From Alicyclobacillus sp. SP_1 (GTDB lineage: Bacteria; Bacillota; Bacilli; Alicyclobacillales; Alicyclobacillaceae), in NCBI RefSeq assembly GCF_024706985.1, contig NZ_JAMCCX010000050.1, positions 62,001 to 126,000 of the forward strand: a stretch of DNA of 64,000 nucleotides. Reading direction: 5' to 3'. Position numbers and translations under genes: made by a program. Each line of letters opens with the position of its first letter. Positions within the stretch are counted from its first letter, which is position 1. Below are positions 9,706 through 18,085 of the stretch, piece by piece. The notes below the pieces were generated by a model, which saw only the letters and a program-made list of their open reading frames with translations, was not told the origin of the DNA and made no database searches.

Positions 9706-10077
9706 ATGCAGGATAATTTGCATCATCCGATTGTCGACTTCATTCTCAAAGCGTTTTTGGCGATTGTCGTAATAACTGGAGCAAATGCTGTGTTTACTCT
9801 GTATGACTACTACTGGGAAATTGTCGTCACGGGTATTGCCGTCGCCATCATTGGCGTGGCTTTGGATTGGCTTGTGCTGCCCCGGATGGGCAGCTTTCCT
9901 ACTCTTTACGTCGACAAGATGGCGTTTCTCATCGTCATTTCCTTACTTTCTCTGGGTCTCAGTCAGTTCACGATTGTTCCTTTTTACGTGGCGGAAGGCA
10001 TTGCCATCCTTCTTGCCGTGTTTGAGGGATGGCTCCACCGATTGGTGATGCCCGGTGGATTTCGCCTGGAGCGATAG
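9706..10077 (+). CDS. DUF2512-like four-helix membrane protein
   Basis: This 123-residue protein is almost wholly hydrophobic with four predicted membrane helices. Length and pattern resemble the YndM/DUF2512 family of Bacilli, a tentative match. A clear GGGGGAG ribosome site precedes ATG 9706. It converges with the YhcN-like gene with only 18 bases between them. No function is known. Confidence 0.7.
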   Translation: MQDNLHHPIVDFILKAFLAIVVITGANAVFTLYDYYWEIVVTGIAVAIIGVALDWLVLPRMGSFPTLYVDKMAFLIVISLLSLGLSQFTIVPFYVAEGIAILLAVFEGWLHRLVMPGGFRLER

Positions 10078-10095
10078 CGTTGTCCGTTCGGCTGT

Positions 10096-10584
10096 TCAGT
10101 GAGCGTTGGGAAACACCCGCTCGATGTCGTTCATAATCAAGTTGCTTCCCATCTTTTCTGCGTGTTCGCGCGCGACCGCAAATTGATGGAAGTGGTTGAC
10201 CAGACTTTCATCGCTGCTCACATACACTCGCTTGATGGTGGGAGCAGTGCTTCGGATAATCCGCTGTGCGTCCCTTTGGGCTTGTTTAGCATGGACTCGA
10301 GTCGTTGCCAAGGCAACATAAGCACTCTGGTGGCGCTGAAGTACCGTTACGTCGGAAACATCCTGCACACTCGAACGAATTTTTGCGGCGAGGTCTTGAC
10401 GAGGGACAAAGGCCGTATGATTGTCTCTTGTCTCAAAGGGTGCGTTCGTGTCTTTCAGTTGAGTTACCCGGACACTGGCACTGTCCCGGTCACGGACCAG
10501 TCCGCACCCCGTGGCCGCCGTGAGAATCATCGCCACGATGAGCACGGAGTGAGATAATTTTCGGGAATGTGTCGCGTTCCACAT
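10096..10584 (-). CDS. YhcN/YlaJ-family lipoprotein
   Basis: This 162-residue protein has a signal sequence ending in a lipobox-like ATGC (cysteine about residue 27) and a body resembling the YhcN/YlaJ spore-associated lipoproteins (VTVLQRHQSAYVAL, KAQRDAQRIIRS, VYVSSD segments). Family members are sporulation-linked lipoproteins of the spore membrane or coat region. The ribosome site GGAGGTCACC precedes the ATG. It is probably co-transcribed with the small membrane protein just upstream. Confidence 0.8.
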   Translation of the reverse strand: MWNATHSRKLSHSVLIVAMILTAATGCGLVRDRDSASVRVTQLKDTNAPFETRDNHTAFVPRQDLAAKIRSSVQDVSDVTVLQRHQSAYVALATTRVHAKQAQRDAQRIIRSTAPTIKRVYVSSDESLVNHFHQFAVAREHAEKMGSNLIMNDIERVFPNAH

Positions 10585-10599
10585 GTTCGGTGACCTCCT

Positions 10600-10800
10600 T
10601 CACTCTTCGTCATCGTATTCGTCGTGCTGTTCGTCTCCCCGCAGTCTGACAAAATCACGGTCAACGCGAAGCGCCACATTGCTCAAAAACCACAACAGAA
10701 GCGCCATCACTCCAAGTTGGAATATCCACCAAACGAGATCCCACCAATTGGGCATTCCAGGACTGTAGGGGATATAAAAAGGTGCAGTTGGCCATGTCAT
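10600..10800 (-). CDS. Small single-span membrane protein
   Basis: This 66-residue protein has a tryptophan-rich N terminus (NWWDLVWWIF), one membrane helix (about 20-42) and a highly acidic tail (EQHDEYDDEE). A good ribosome site (GGAGGGG) precedes the ATG at 10800. It ends 15 bases before the YhcN-like gene, so the two form a pair. I do not recognise the family. Confidence 0.65.
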   Translation of the reverse strand: MTWPTAPFYIPYSPGMPNWWDLVWWIFQLGVMALLLWFLSNVALRVDRDFVRLRGDEQHDEYDDEE

Positions 10801-10874
10801 TAATAAGCCCCTCCATTGTCGCGTCTATTCGCTCATTTTTCCTTATGCCATGTCCAGAGAAAACTCCCCGGACT

Positions 10875-11462
10875 TTAGAGCACGTCGAGAATAAAAAACA
10901 GATATGTCCAAGCGACCGCATTGAATGAAAAAACCCACGTGGCTGCTTCCAGACTCCACGGATTTTCAGCGGTGATGAGACGTTTGCCGATGCGTATCCA
11001 GACGCCGAAAACGACCAGAAACGAGATACACGCGTAAAACGAGGCAACGCCTAGACACGTCAAGTCGATTTCTCCAAAGCGGCTCATCCCATCAAAACTG
11101 TGATACCAGAGGGGAAGCAACAAAGTGATGAGAGCAGAGAGACAGAGCAGCAACGTCAGTGCCAGTTGTGTTTGTGCGCGAGCGGGCTTGTGTTGGTGCA
11201 GGGACGAACGAGCCATGACGATGGGCACAATGCCTACCAGTAAGAGCAGTGCTGGCAGCAGTCCGCCCATCCAGATGTTCAAATTCGCGGGTTTTTCGCC
11301 GCCTGCAAGCATGTATCGGACATTGGTCAGCAGGTAATATGGAACACCCTGCGAGATGCAAAAGAGTACAATTCCGAAGCGGTTTTTGCGCAGTGCGCGG
11401 GCCGAGAGCCCGACGGCCGTGGCTCTCGAGTTATGGTCGAGCAGTTCGTGAGACATCTTCAT
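10875..11462 (-). CDS. Haem-copper oxidase subunit III-like protein
   Basis: This 195-residue protein has five predicted helices, like the short five-helix form of cytochrome oxidase subunit III, though motif similarity is weak. Its ATG overlaps the stop of the subunit I gene by an ATGA junction, indicating translational coupling and a shared complex. Subunit III supports the stability of the oxidase and its oxygen supply. Another start (ATG 11456) is possible. Confidence 0.72.
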   Translation of the reverse strand: MKMSHELLDHNSRATAVGLSARALRKNRFGIVLFCISQGVPYYLLTNVRYMLAGGEKPANLNIWMGGLLPALLLLVGIVPIVMARSSLHQHKPARAQTQLALTLLLCLSALITLLLPLWYHSFDGMSRFGEIDLTCLGVASFYACISFLVVFGVWIRIGKRLITAENPWSLEAATWVFSFNAVAWTYLFFILDVL

Positions 11463-13312
11463 TCGTCCTTTCGTGACGGACCGTCTGCCGCGTAGTCATA
11501 GAAACCAGTCTCGACACGAGGCAGAGGGTGAAAGTTCTTTTCACCAGGCTGTGCTTCTGTTTGCCATTCGAGTGTCTGTGCACCCCACGGATTTTTCTTT
11601 GCAGGCTTACCTCGGTTCCACATCCAGGCAATGTGCAAGAGATTGAACAAGAATCCAAGACCGAGCAAAAATGCGAACATCGACACGGAGAAGTTCATGC
11701 TTTGCAAATATACTGGATAGGCCGCAGCCCATCGATTCATGCCGCGAAGGCCCAAGAAAAACATCTGTCCAAATGCTCCGTTGAAGCCAACAAATACCCA
11801 AATGGCGCCCAGAATTGCGAGTTTTTCGTTGTACATCCTGCCCGACAGACGCGGCATCCAGTAGTATGCGACGGCTAGCCACGTGAAAATCATCGCGCCG
11901 ATAATGGTGTAGTGAAAATGCGCAATGACAAAGAATGTATCGTGGGTTTGCAGGTTGACAACCGGGTCGGCCAAAAGTACACCTGTAATGCCGCCGATGA
12001 GAAAATTGAACATGCTCATCAGTACGAGAAGGGTCGGCGCCGTTAGACGCAACTTTGCCCGCCACAGAGTCCCAAGAACCACTAGATAGGCAAATCCAGT
12101 TGGGATGGAAATCATCTCGGTGAAGAAGGAAAACGGGAGCATCTCACTATTACGCATGTTCGTAAACATGTGATGGGCCCAGACCAACCCGCTAAAAAGC
12201 ATTACGAAGACGAGGCCTAGCACTCCCCACTGGCGAGCGAAGAGCGTTTTTTGACCCATCACCGGGATAATCTCCTGCCAGAGGGCGAAGGCTGGTACCA
12301 CGATGATGTAGACCTCCGGATGGCCAAAAAGCCAAAATGCTTCCATGTAGGTGAGAGGTGTACCGACTTCGGCGAAGAGCGGAAATGGCACAATGTTGTT
12401 GAGCAAAGCTAGAACGAATGTCATTTGAATTTCTGGAAGCCAAATGATGTTGAGCAGGCTCACAGCGAGAATTCCCCAGGCATACATAGGAAGGCGGTTC
12501 CAGGTAAGGCCTGGTGCGCGTTTGAAGAGAATCGTCGCAGTTAAATTGATGGATACCATGAGCGACGAGGTGGTGAGTGCAAATACACCCAAGTAGTAAA
12601 AGACAATACCCGATGGGTCCTGTCCCGAGAGTGGGGCATATCCGCGCCAGCCCGTGTCCCAAAGACCTAAAAGGGGACTCAACACGACGGTCGCTACGCC
12701 CGCCGGAAGAAGCCATTGACTGAGCCCGGACAGGCGTGGGAAAGCGGACGAGTTGGCTCCTATCATCATCGGAATGAAGTAGTTCCCGAATCCGCCGACG
12801 AGAGCTACCGTGCCCACAGAGAACATCATGACGGTTCCGTGGATCCCGACCGTGGCCAAGTATGACCCGGGATTGCTGAACACCCACAGCTTGGCGTGCA
12901 TCAATTCAAGGCGCATGAGCATTGCCGCAAAGCCAGCGACAAAGAAGCTGCCAGCGGTCGAAAAAATGTACTGCAATCCGACCACCTTGTGATCGGTGCT
13001 GAACATGAAATACCGCCGCCAGTCGTTTGGGACGTCCCACTCGACAGGATAGCCGAAGTAAGGTCGTACAATCACTTCCCAACCGCCTACGCCGAGGAGC
13101 CATCCAATCAGCGCTGCAGCCCAGCCGATGGCCACGGAGGGACGGGTGATAAACGGATCGAACGGTTGGCGGTCTAAGATTTGACTGACCAACGTATTGA
13201 ACACGAGGAAGCCGATGGCGGCCCACAACAATCCGCGGACAAGTGGCGGCAGCATGCGCCGACGGTGTTCAGCGAGTTGACTGCTGCCTAAATCCGTGAC
13301 ATGGGAACTCAT
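11459..13312 (-). CDS. aa3-type haem-copper oxidase subunit I, atypical
   Basis: This 617-residue catalytic subunit of a terminal oxidase reduces O2 to water. Haem ligands H158 (GIHGTVMMF) and H465/H467 (AHFHY) and CuB ligands H331 (GHPEVY with the Tyr335 partner) and H380/H381 (WAHHMF) are all visible. Two extra N-terminal helices (about 25-45 and 62-82) precede the usual core. Oddly, the Asp of the D-channel entry (normally APDMAFPR) is Ser188 (ANSSAFPR), and the K-channel Lys (normally PTGIKIF) is Ala408 (PTGFAYL). The gene is the fourth of a minus-strand cluster with subunit II and two cupredoxin-fold proteins. A similar architecture serves iron or sulfur oxidation in acidophiles, which is inference here. 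Confidence 0.93.
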   Translation of the reverse strand: MSSHVTDLGSSQLAEHRRRMLPPLVRGLLWAAIGFLVFNTLVSQILDRQPFDPFITRPSVAIGWAAALIGWLLGVGGWEVIVRPYFGYPVEWDVPNDWRRYFMFSTDHKVVGLQYIFSTAGSFFVAGFAAMLMRLELMHAKLWVFSNPGSYLATVGIHGTVMMFSVGTVALVGGFGNYFIPMMIGANSSAFPRLSGLSQWLLPAGVATVVLSPLLGLWDTGWRGYAPLSGQDPSGIVFYYLGVFALTTSSLMVSINLTATILFKRAPGLTWNRLPMYAWGILAVSLLNIIWLPEIQMTFVLALLNNIVPFPLFAEVGTPLTYMEAFWLFGHPEVYIIVVPAFALWQEIIPVMGQKTLFARQWGVLGLVFVMLFSGLVWAHHMFTNMRNSEMLPFSFFTEMISIPTGFAYLVVLGTLWRAKLRLTAPTLLVLMSMFNFLIGGITGVLLADPVVNLQTHDTFFVIAHFHYTIIGAMIFTWLAVAYYWMPRLSGRMYNEKLAILGAIWVFVGFNGAFGQMFFLGLRGMNRWAAAYPVYLQSMNFSVSMFAFLLGLGFLFNLLHIAWMWNRGKPAKKNPWGAQTLEWQTEAQPGEKNFHPLPRVETGFYDYAADGPSRKDE

Positions 13313-13417
13313 GGAAAACTCTCCTTTGCGGCCAGCGTCAGACGTGCCGACCGAATGATGCAGAAAACGGTCCAGGACCGAAACGGGTTTACTTTCTCGG
13401 CGAACACAAGAAAGGGA

Positions 13418-14224
13418 TTACGATTGTTGCAGTTTCTTTTGGACCTGAATCCATTTGGCGAAGTCGGTTTGAGAGACCACGTGGACCGGTGCCTCCATGT
13501 ACGGATGCCCGGGTCCGCACACTTCCGCACACTGTACGCGAACCATGGGGTCCACATCGTAGGATGTGATTTTGTTGGTATGCACGTATTCGTAGCGCGT
13601 CTCACCAGGAATGATGTCCTGTTTGAGGCCAAACGCCGGCACCCAGAAGTCGTGGATGACTCCGATATAAGGGGCGTACGTGTGATACGGGTCATAGGAG
13701 CGCAGGACAAAGCGCACATTTCGGTTCACCGGTAAATAGAGCGTGCTGTTTCCATTGGTGTCTTGTGCGTACTGAATTCCGTATTGTGGGTAGCTGAAAA
13801 TCCACTCCCACTGGCGGGCGGTGACATTGACAACGAGATCGTTTCGGTTGAAGCGGGCTTCTTCGCTGTTGAACATCTGCTCCACAGCCGAGGCCGATGG
13901 ATGTACGAAGAAGAGAATGTTCAAGGCGATGCTGAGAATCACCCAACTGCCGATGAACAGCTTGTTGTCACGAAACTGGTGTCGAGACAGGATGGGCTTG
14001 TTCGAGCGAGATCGAAACCGGATGGCATTGTAGACGAGTAGCACGATGACGAAAGAGATGACCGGGACGAGTACGGTCAAGATAAAAGCGACCGCCTTTT
14101 CGCCAGCTATGGCCTGTGCACTCGCTGTGTAGTAATAGAGACCCAGGTGCTCCAAGGCGTGCAGTCCCCATTCTCCGAGGAGGGAGACAATCACCCAGAT
14201 AATTGTAAACCAGAGGAGATCCAT
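13418..14224 (-). CDS. Cytochrome oxidase subunit II with CuA site
   Basis: This 268-residue subunit receives electrons from a donor and passes them to subunit I. Three N-terminal hydrophobic segments (about 5-20, 45-65, 90-108) precede a periplasmic-side cupredoxin domain. The binuclear CuA ligands are complete: H191 (VIHDFWVP), C232, E234, C236, H240 and M243 (in QCAEVCGPGHPYM). ATG 14224 is chosen over a longer frame to 14320 because it starts 5 bases after the upstream cupredoxin stop. Having three helices rather than two is unusual. Confidence 0.92.
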   Translation of the reverse strand: MDLLWFTIIWVIVSLLGEWGLHALEHLGLYYYTASAQAIAGEKAVAFILTVLVPVISFVIVLLVYNAIRFRSRSNKPILSRHQFRDNKLFIGSWVILSIALNILFFVHPSASAVEQMFNSEEARFNRNDLVVNVTARQWEWIFSYPQYGIQYAQDTNGNSTLYLPVNRNVRFVLRSYDPYHTYAPYIGVIHDFWVPAFGLKQDIIPGETRYEYVHTNKITSYDVDPMVRVQCAEVCGPGHPYMEAPVHVVSQTDFAKWIQVQKKLQQS

Positions 14225-14229
14225 GTTCT

Positions 14230-14871
14230 TTACACCTGCTTCTGTGGGAGAATGGTGATTGTTCCACGCATGCCGTCCAAATAATGGATGTATTGCTGGA
14301 CGAAGCAACCGTAATACCATTTTCCGGGCTTGTTCGGAACTGTGAACGTGATGTCAATTCCACCTTTGGGTTGAATGGTAGGACTGAAGTCTCCGCCCGT
14401 CTCGATGTTTGGTTTTGGTCCAATATAAGTTGGGATGGCTTTGTTGACGACTAAGTTATCCACGTGATTGGCGTGGCTGAAGGTGACGTGGACGCCGTCC
14501 CAAAAATCTTCCTTGAATTGCGTGGCGATCGGACCGAACGTGCTCGGTGTGTTGTCAAATCCGCGCCCAATCACCATTTCATGCCAATGTGTATCGCTCC
14601 GATTGCGAAGCTGAATGGTGACGCGGTCCCCCACGCGCCACGTGATGTGGCGAGGTTCGTAGTCGTAATCGAATTGGTAAATCCGGGTGATGGGTTCGTC
14701 AAGCTTGCGTCCGAAGACCGAGGCGGCAACTTCAGACACGGGCTTTTGCCAGAATAGAGCAAATAACCCGACAATAAAGGCGCATCCAAAGACGATGAAG
14801 AAGGTGCTTGCGCGCCATCTTGAATCGCGTTTGTTCATCCGCCGGTGCGATGAGGCAGAATGGTCTTGCAT
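14230..14871 (-). CDS. Membrane-anchored type-1 copper cupredoxin
   Basis: This 213-residue protein has one N-terminal membrane anchor (about 21-42) and an extracytoplasmic cupredoxin domain. Plausible blue-copper ligands are H97 (or H95, in THWHEMV), C189, H196 and M201 in a C-x6-H-x4-M loop ending GMRGTITIL, similar in shape to the loop of multicopper oxidases and nitrite reductases. Start ATG 14871 has GGAGG 8 bases upstream; an earlier frame start at 14913 lacks one. It is the likely electron donor to CuA of the next gene. The exact family is not recognised. Confidence 0.82.
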   Translation of the reverse strand: MQDHSASSHRRMNKRDSRWRASTFFIVFGCAFIVGLFALFWQKPVSEVAASVFGRKLDEPITRIYQFDYDYEPRHITWRVGDRVTIQLRNRSDTHWHEMVIGRGFDNTPSTFGPIATQFKEDFWDGVHVTFSHANHVDNLVVNKAIPTYIGPKPNIETGGDFSPTIQPKGGIDITFTVPNKPGKWYYGCFVQQYIHYLDGMRGTITILPQKQV

Positions 14872-14972
14872 CGAGGAAACCTCCAGCGTCGTGGTGAGTA
14901 GACGGATGTACATCCAGTCAGTTGCAAAGATGAGTCTCGGAAATCCGTCACAGACGTTTCCGGGAGCATGGT

Positions 14973-15515
14973 TTAAACGCTTTTGACTTCGGCTTTGCCG
15001 CTTTGAGTCACGTTAAATTGTGCCCAGAGGCCCAGCGGAGTGTGAGTTGGATGGTGCGATGGGTAGCGGTAAAGCAGACTTTCCAGACGATAGTGACCGA
15101 CTTTGTTCGCAGTAAAAGTCAATTTGGCAGAGTTTCCCGGCATGATTCCGGCGGTTGGACTATTGACAAGATTTGCAATGGCATCTCCGGAGCCTGGAAA
15201 AGCGACTTGCTGTTCCTTTGTGTAGACACCACTTGTGAACGGAATTCCTCCGTCATTTGTGATGTGAAGAATGACCTTGGACCCCACTGGTACTGAGATA
15301 AGTAGGTGCCCGTTGGCAAAGCCATTGTAGTTCGCGTCTAGATTTTCGCTCTTGTGGCCCATGCTTAAAAAGAGTTGGACGGTGTTCGCGGATGGATTGG
15401 CATCCATGATGGACGCGAGAGCTTGTTCCGCTGGACGTCCGCACGCGGTGAGCAACAGGGGAACGCCAACTAAGAGTGCTGCGACTTTCAGTTTTTTCCG
15501 CGGTCTCGTTTGCAA
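14973..15515 (-). CDS. Sulfocyanin-like lipoprotein lacking copper ligands
   Basis: This 180-residue protein has a signal peptide and lipobox LTAC (C25). The NGFANGHLLISVPVGSKV stretch followed by the NDGG loop matches sulfocyanin, the blue copper protein of acidophiles. The expected ligands are absent: the usual PHS histidine is F93 (IPFTSG), the C-terminal Cys is replaced (LESLLYR, about 144-150), and the Met region reads PLGLW. The only cysteine is the lipidated one. The start is a TTG with GAGGTG close upstream. It is the first gene of the oxidase cluster and may have a structural or assembly role rather than electron transfer. Confidence 0.75.
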   Translation of the reverse strand: MQTRPRKKLKVAALLVGVPLLLTACGRPAEQALASIMDANPSANTVQLFLSMGHKSENLDANYNGFANGHLLISVPVGSKVILHITNDGGIPFTSGVYTKEQQVAFPGSGDAIANLVNSPTAGIMPGNSAKLTFTANKVGHYRLESLLYRYPSHHPTHTPLGLWAQFNVTQSGKAEVKSV

Positions 15516-15728
15516 TCACCTCACTTTGCCCTCTGTAGCTATAATTTCCCTCGAATTGAAATGTATACGCGGGAACGAAATATGGGCTAAAATTCTCGGT
15601 TAACAGGGGTTCTGGAATTTGCGTTACTTGATTAAAGTGAGTAGGCTGTCATCAAGAAGCATGGGTCTGTGTCCATACTGCCGCTCGTCTATGGGTTCGT
15701 CGATACACAGTCAGGAGGCGATTAGAGC

Positions 15729-16703
15729 ATGAAAGCAGTGCGCATTGTCAGTCCTTGCAATCCACCGTCTGTCGAATTGACCGAGGTGCCGCGCCCGGAG
15801 AGTTGTGACGGAGATGCGCTCATTTCTGTGCATGCAGCGTCCATCAATCCGAGTGACGCGAAAAATGCCATGGGCTTTTTTTCAGAGACTCGATTTCCGC
15901 GCACTCCAGGTCGGGATTTTGCTGGAATCGTCGTTGACGGGCCAGCCAACTGGAGCGGGAAAGAAGTGTTCGGTATGCATGCCGAACTTGGATTTAAACG
16001 CGATGGAACGCATGCGGAATATGTGGTGGTTCCGTCCGCTTGCCTGGTGGAACGGCCGTCGCAGTTGCCAGCAGAGCAGGCGGCCGCTATGGGCGTGGTC
16101 TACAGCACCGCTTGGTATGGCGTGGTGCAGAAAGGTGAGGTCTGTGCTGACATGTCCGTGCTGGTGACGGGCGTCACAGGAAGCGTAGGACGAGCGGCAG
16201 CGGAAATTGCCGCGGCGCACGGGGCTCAGGTTTTTGGTACCATCCGCTCCGAAGCGGCGCGTCAAAGAGCACCCTTGCCCGTCCTGGCGGACATGGTCTC
16301 ATTGGACGATCCCGCTTGGCCGACAAAGATTCGCGAATGGACCGGCGGTCGAGGAGTCGACGTAGTGTTTGATGCGGTGGGAGGTCCTCTCTTCAATCCC
16401 TCGCTGTCCTGCCTACGTCAGCGGGGGAAATATGTGGTTATCGCCTCTGCCGTTACGCCAAGTGTGTCGCTGAACTTAATCGATTTCTACCATCGAGAAG
16501 CGCATCTCATCGGTGTGGACAGTCTGAAATTAACTGCCGAGGAAACTCAGGCTGTGTTGACACAGGTCTCCACTTTGGTCTGCACAGGACGTTTGACACC
16601 GCCTACAGTTCATTGCTGCTCCTTCGAGGAAGCACCGCTCATGTATCAGCGGTTAGCTGCCGGAGAGGAGCATCGAAAATTGGTCTTGGTATCGGGTCGA
16701 TGA
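15729..16703 (+). CDS. Zinc-independent MDR-family NAD(P)H:quinone reductase
   Basis: This 324-residue medium-chain dehydrogenase/reductase has an N-terminal GroES-like catalytic domain (GRDFAGIVVDGP) and a Rossmann nucleotide-binding domain with VTGVTGSVGRAA (about 140-151). The structural-zinc cysteines of alcohol dehydrogenases are absent, so it is of the quinone oxidoreductase type. AGGAGG precedes ATG 15729. Its stop overlaps the start of the next MFS gene (ATGA). It is divergent from the oxidase cluster. The substrate is unknown. Confidence 0.87.
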   Translation: MKAVRIVSPCNPPSVELTEVPRPESCDGDALISVHAASINPSDAKNAMGFFSETRFPRTPGRDFAGIVVDGPANWSGKEVFGMHAELGFKRDGTHAEYVVVPSACLVERPSQLPAEQAAAMGVVYSTAWYGVVQKGEVCADMSVLVTGVTGSVGRAAAEIAAAHGAQVFGTIRSEAARQRAPLPVLADMVSLDDPAWPTKIREWTGGRGVDVVFDAVGGPLFNPSLSCLRQRGKYVVIASAVTPSVSLNLIDFYHREAHLIGVDSLKLTAEETQAVLTQVSTLVCTGRLTPPTVHCCSFEEAPLMYQRLAAGEEHRKLVLVSGR

Positions 16704-17932
16704 GCGTCTTGAAACGCGGCGGTTCTTTTTGGACAGTACTTCTCGGTGCATACGTAGCGGGATTGGCTGGGACGATGGCACAGTTTGCTGATCCGCCCAT
16801 TCTCCCAACACTCACCGCATATTTCCGCATTTCGTCTGCCACGTCTGGGTGGTTTATGTCCGTCTATGCCTTGGCGACTCTGGTGACCGCACTGCCCGCT
16901 GGCTTGGTTATCAAGCGGTTTGGAGAAAAACTAATGGGAGGAACGGGGCTTTGTTTGCTGGTCTTGGGTGAAGCGCTGTTTTGGTTCGAATTTTCGGCGC
17001 ACTCTTTGACCGGAGTGCTCGTTGCGCGCGGACTGCAGGGGTTTGGTTTTGGCCTCGTCGCCGTGGCCGCACCTGCTTCGATTGCTGCTTTTATCTCCGA
17101 AAAGAGAATGTCGCTCGCGATGAGTATTTGGGCCACTTGGGTTCCATTTGGAAGTGTTCTGATGTTTTTGTTTGCACCTCTGTTGACCCATGATGGAGGC
17201 ATCGCATCCCTATCGATTTTTCTCCTTGCGGCTTCTGTCGTTGCTTGCGCACTTTTTTGGGGTGCTATTCCCCGGCGCACAAAGGCATCTCTGAGATTGT
17301 CTCGACTGCCGTCAGAGTCAACCCCATCTCTTGCTGTGCTCATCCAGGCGTCATTTTCGGGCCGCCAGCGCATGATTTGGTGGGTGGCAAGTTCATTTGC
17401 TTGTTTTACGGTGGTGTTTTTCTCTTTCAATACCTTTTTGACTACATACTTGACGTCTAGGTACGCGCTGTCGCTGGTCTTTGCCAGTTCAATCGCGGCG
17501 GTGGCTAGTGTTGCCAATGCACTCGGCAACTTTCTTACTCATTTTGTGGCTAAGCGGTGGCGAAGGACTCTGTTTCTACTGCCCTCGTTACTACTTGCGG
17601 CGTCTTGGCTTGCTTTTGCTTGGGGGGATGTCGGGTGGAGTGTAACCGTCATTTTGTGGGTTGGCTTTGTCGGAGGTTTCATTCCCAGTCTCGTCTTTTC
17701 AGCGCCGCCTAGTCTGGCGCTCAGTTCGTCTTCCGTTCCACTGCTGACTGCAGTTGTGATTCTTGGCGAAAATATTGGCATTGTCGTCGGACCCGTCTTA
17801 TTTGGGGCGGTGGCAGGCAAGTACGGCTTTGAACGAGCATTTCTCCTACTCATTCCTTTCAGCTTGTGGATGGGTGTCGGACTTTGGAGATTGTATCGTC
17901 AACAGAACGTTTCCCTATCTATCCATTCATGA
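16700..17932 (+). CDS. MFS transporter (12-helix, drug/efflux type)
   Basis: This 410-residue protein has about twelve hydrophobic segments and the MFS loop GLVIKRFGEKLMGG after helix 2. ATG 16700 overlaps the stop of the quinone-reductase gene by four bases, so translation is coupled and the pair may act together, for example in reducing and exporting a quinone-like compound (inference). A longer upstream frame from 16613 lies inside the preceding gene and is not needed. The substrate is not predictable. Confidence 0.88.
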   Translation: MSVLKRGGSFWTVLLGAYVAGLAGTMAQFADPPILPTLTAYFRISSATSGWFMSVYALATLVTALPAGLVIKRFGEKLMGGTGLCLLVLGEALFWFEFSAHSLTGVLVARGLQGFGFGLVAVAAPASIAAFISEKRMSLAMSIWATWVPFGSVLMFLFAPLLTHDGGIASLSIFLLAASVVACALFWGAIPRRTKASLRLSRLPSESTPSLAVLIQASFSGRQRMIWWVASSFACFTVVFFSFNTFLTTYLTSRYALSLVFASSIAAVASVANALGNFLTHFVAKRWRRTLFLLPSLLLAASWLAFAWGDVGWSVTVILWVGFVGGFIPSLVFSAPPSLALSSSSVPLLTAVVILGENIGIVVGPVLFGAVAGKYGFERAFLLLIPFSLWMGVGLWRLYRQQNVSLSIHS

Positions 17933-18085
17933 GCACCATTGGGCTAATACAGACTATGGTGGAGGTTTTTTTTCGACTGCATCGGTGATATTGTGAAACC
18001 AATTGAATCTAGCCAATGGGAAGCAGGGGGCAACTTTCCGGCGACATCATCCGAAACTAGGCGGAGTGTGGCGGAGGTGACATCC

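Noticed and set aside
16864-17529. 221-codon minus-strand frame
   Set aside because: It is antisense to the MFS transporter and has no ribosome site.
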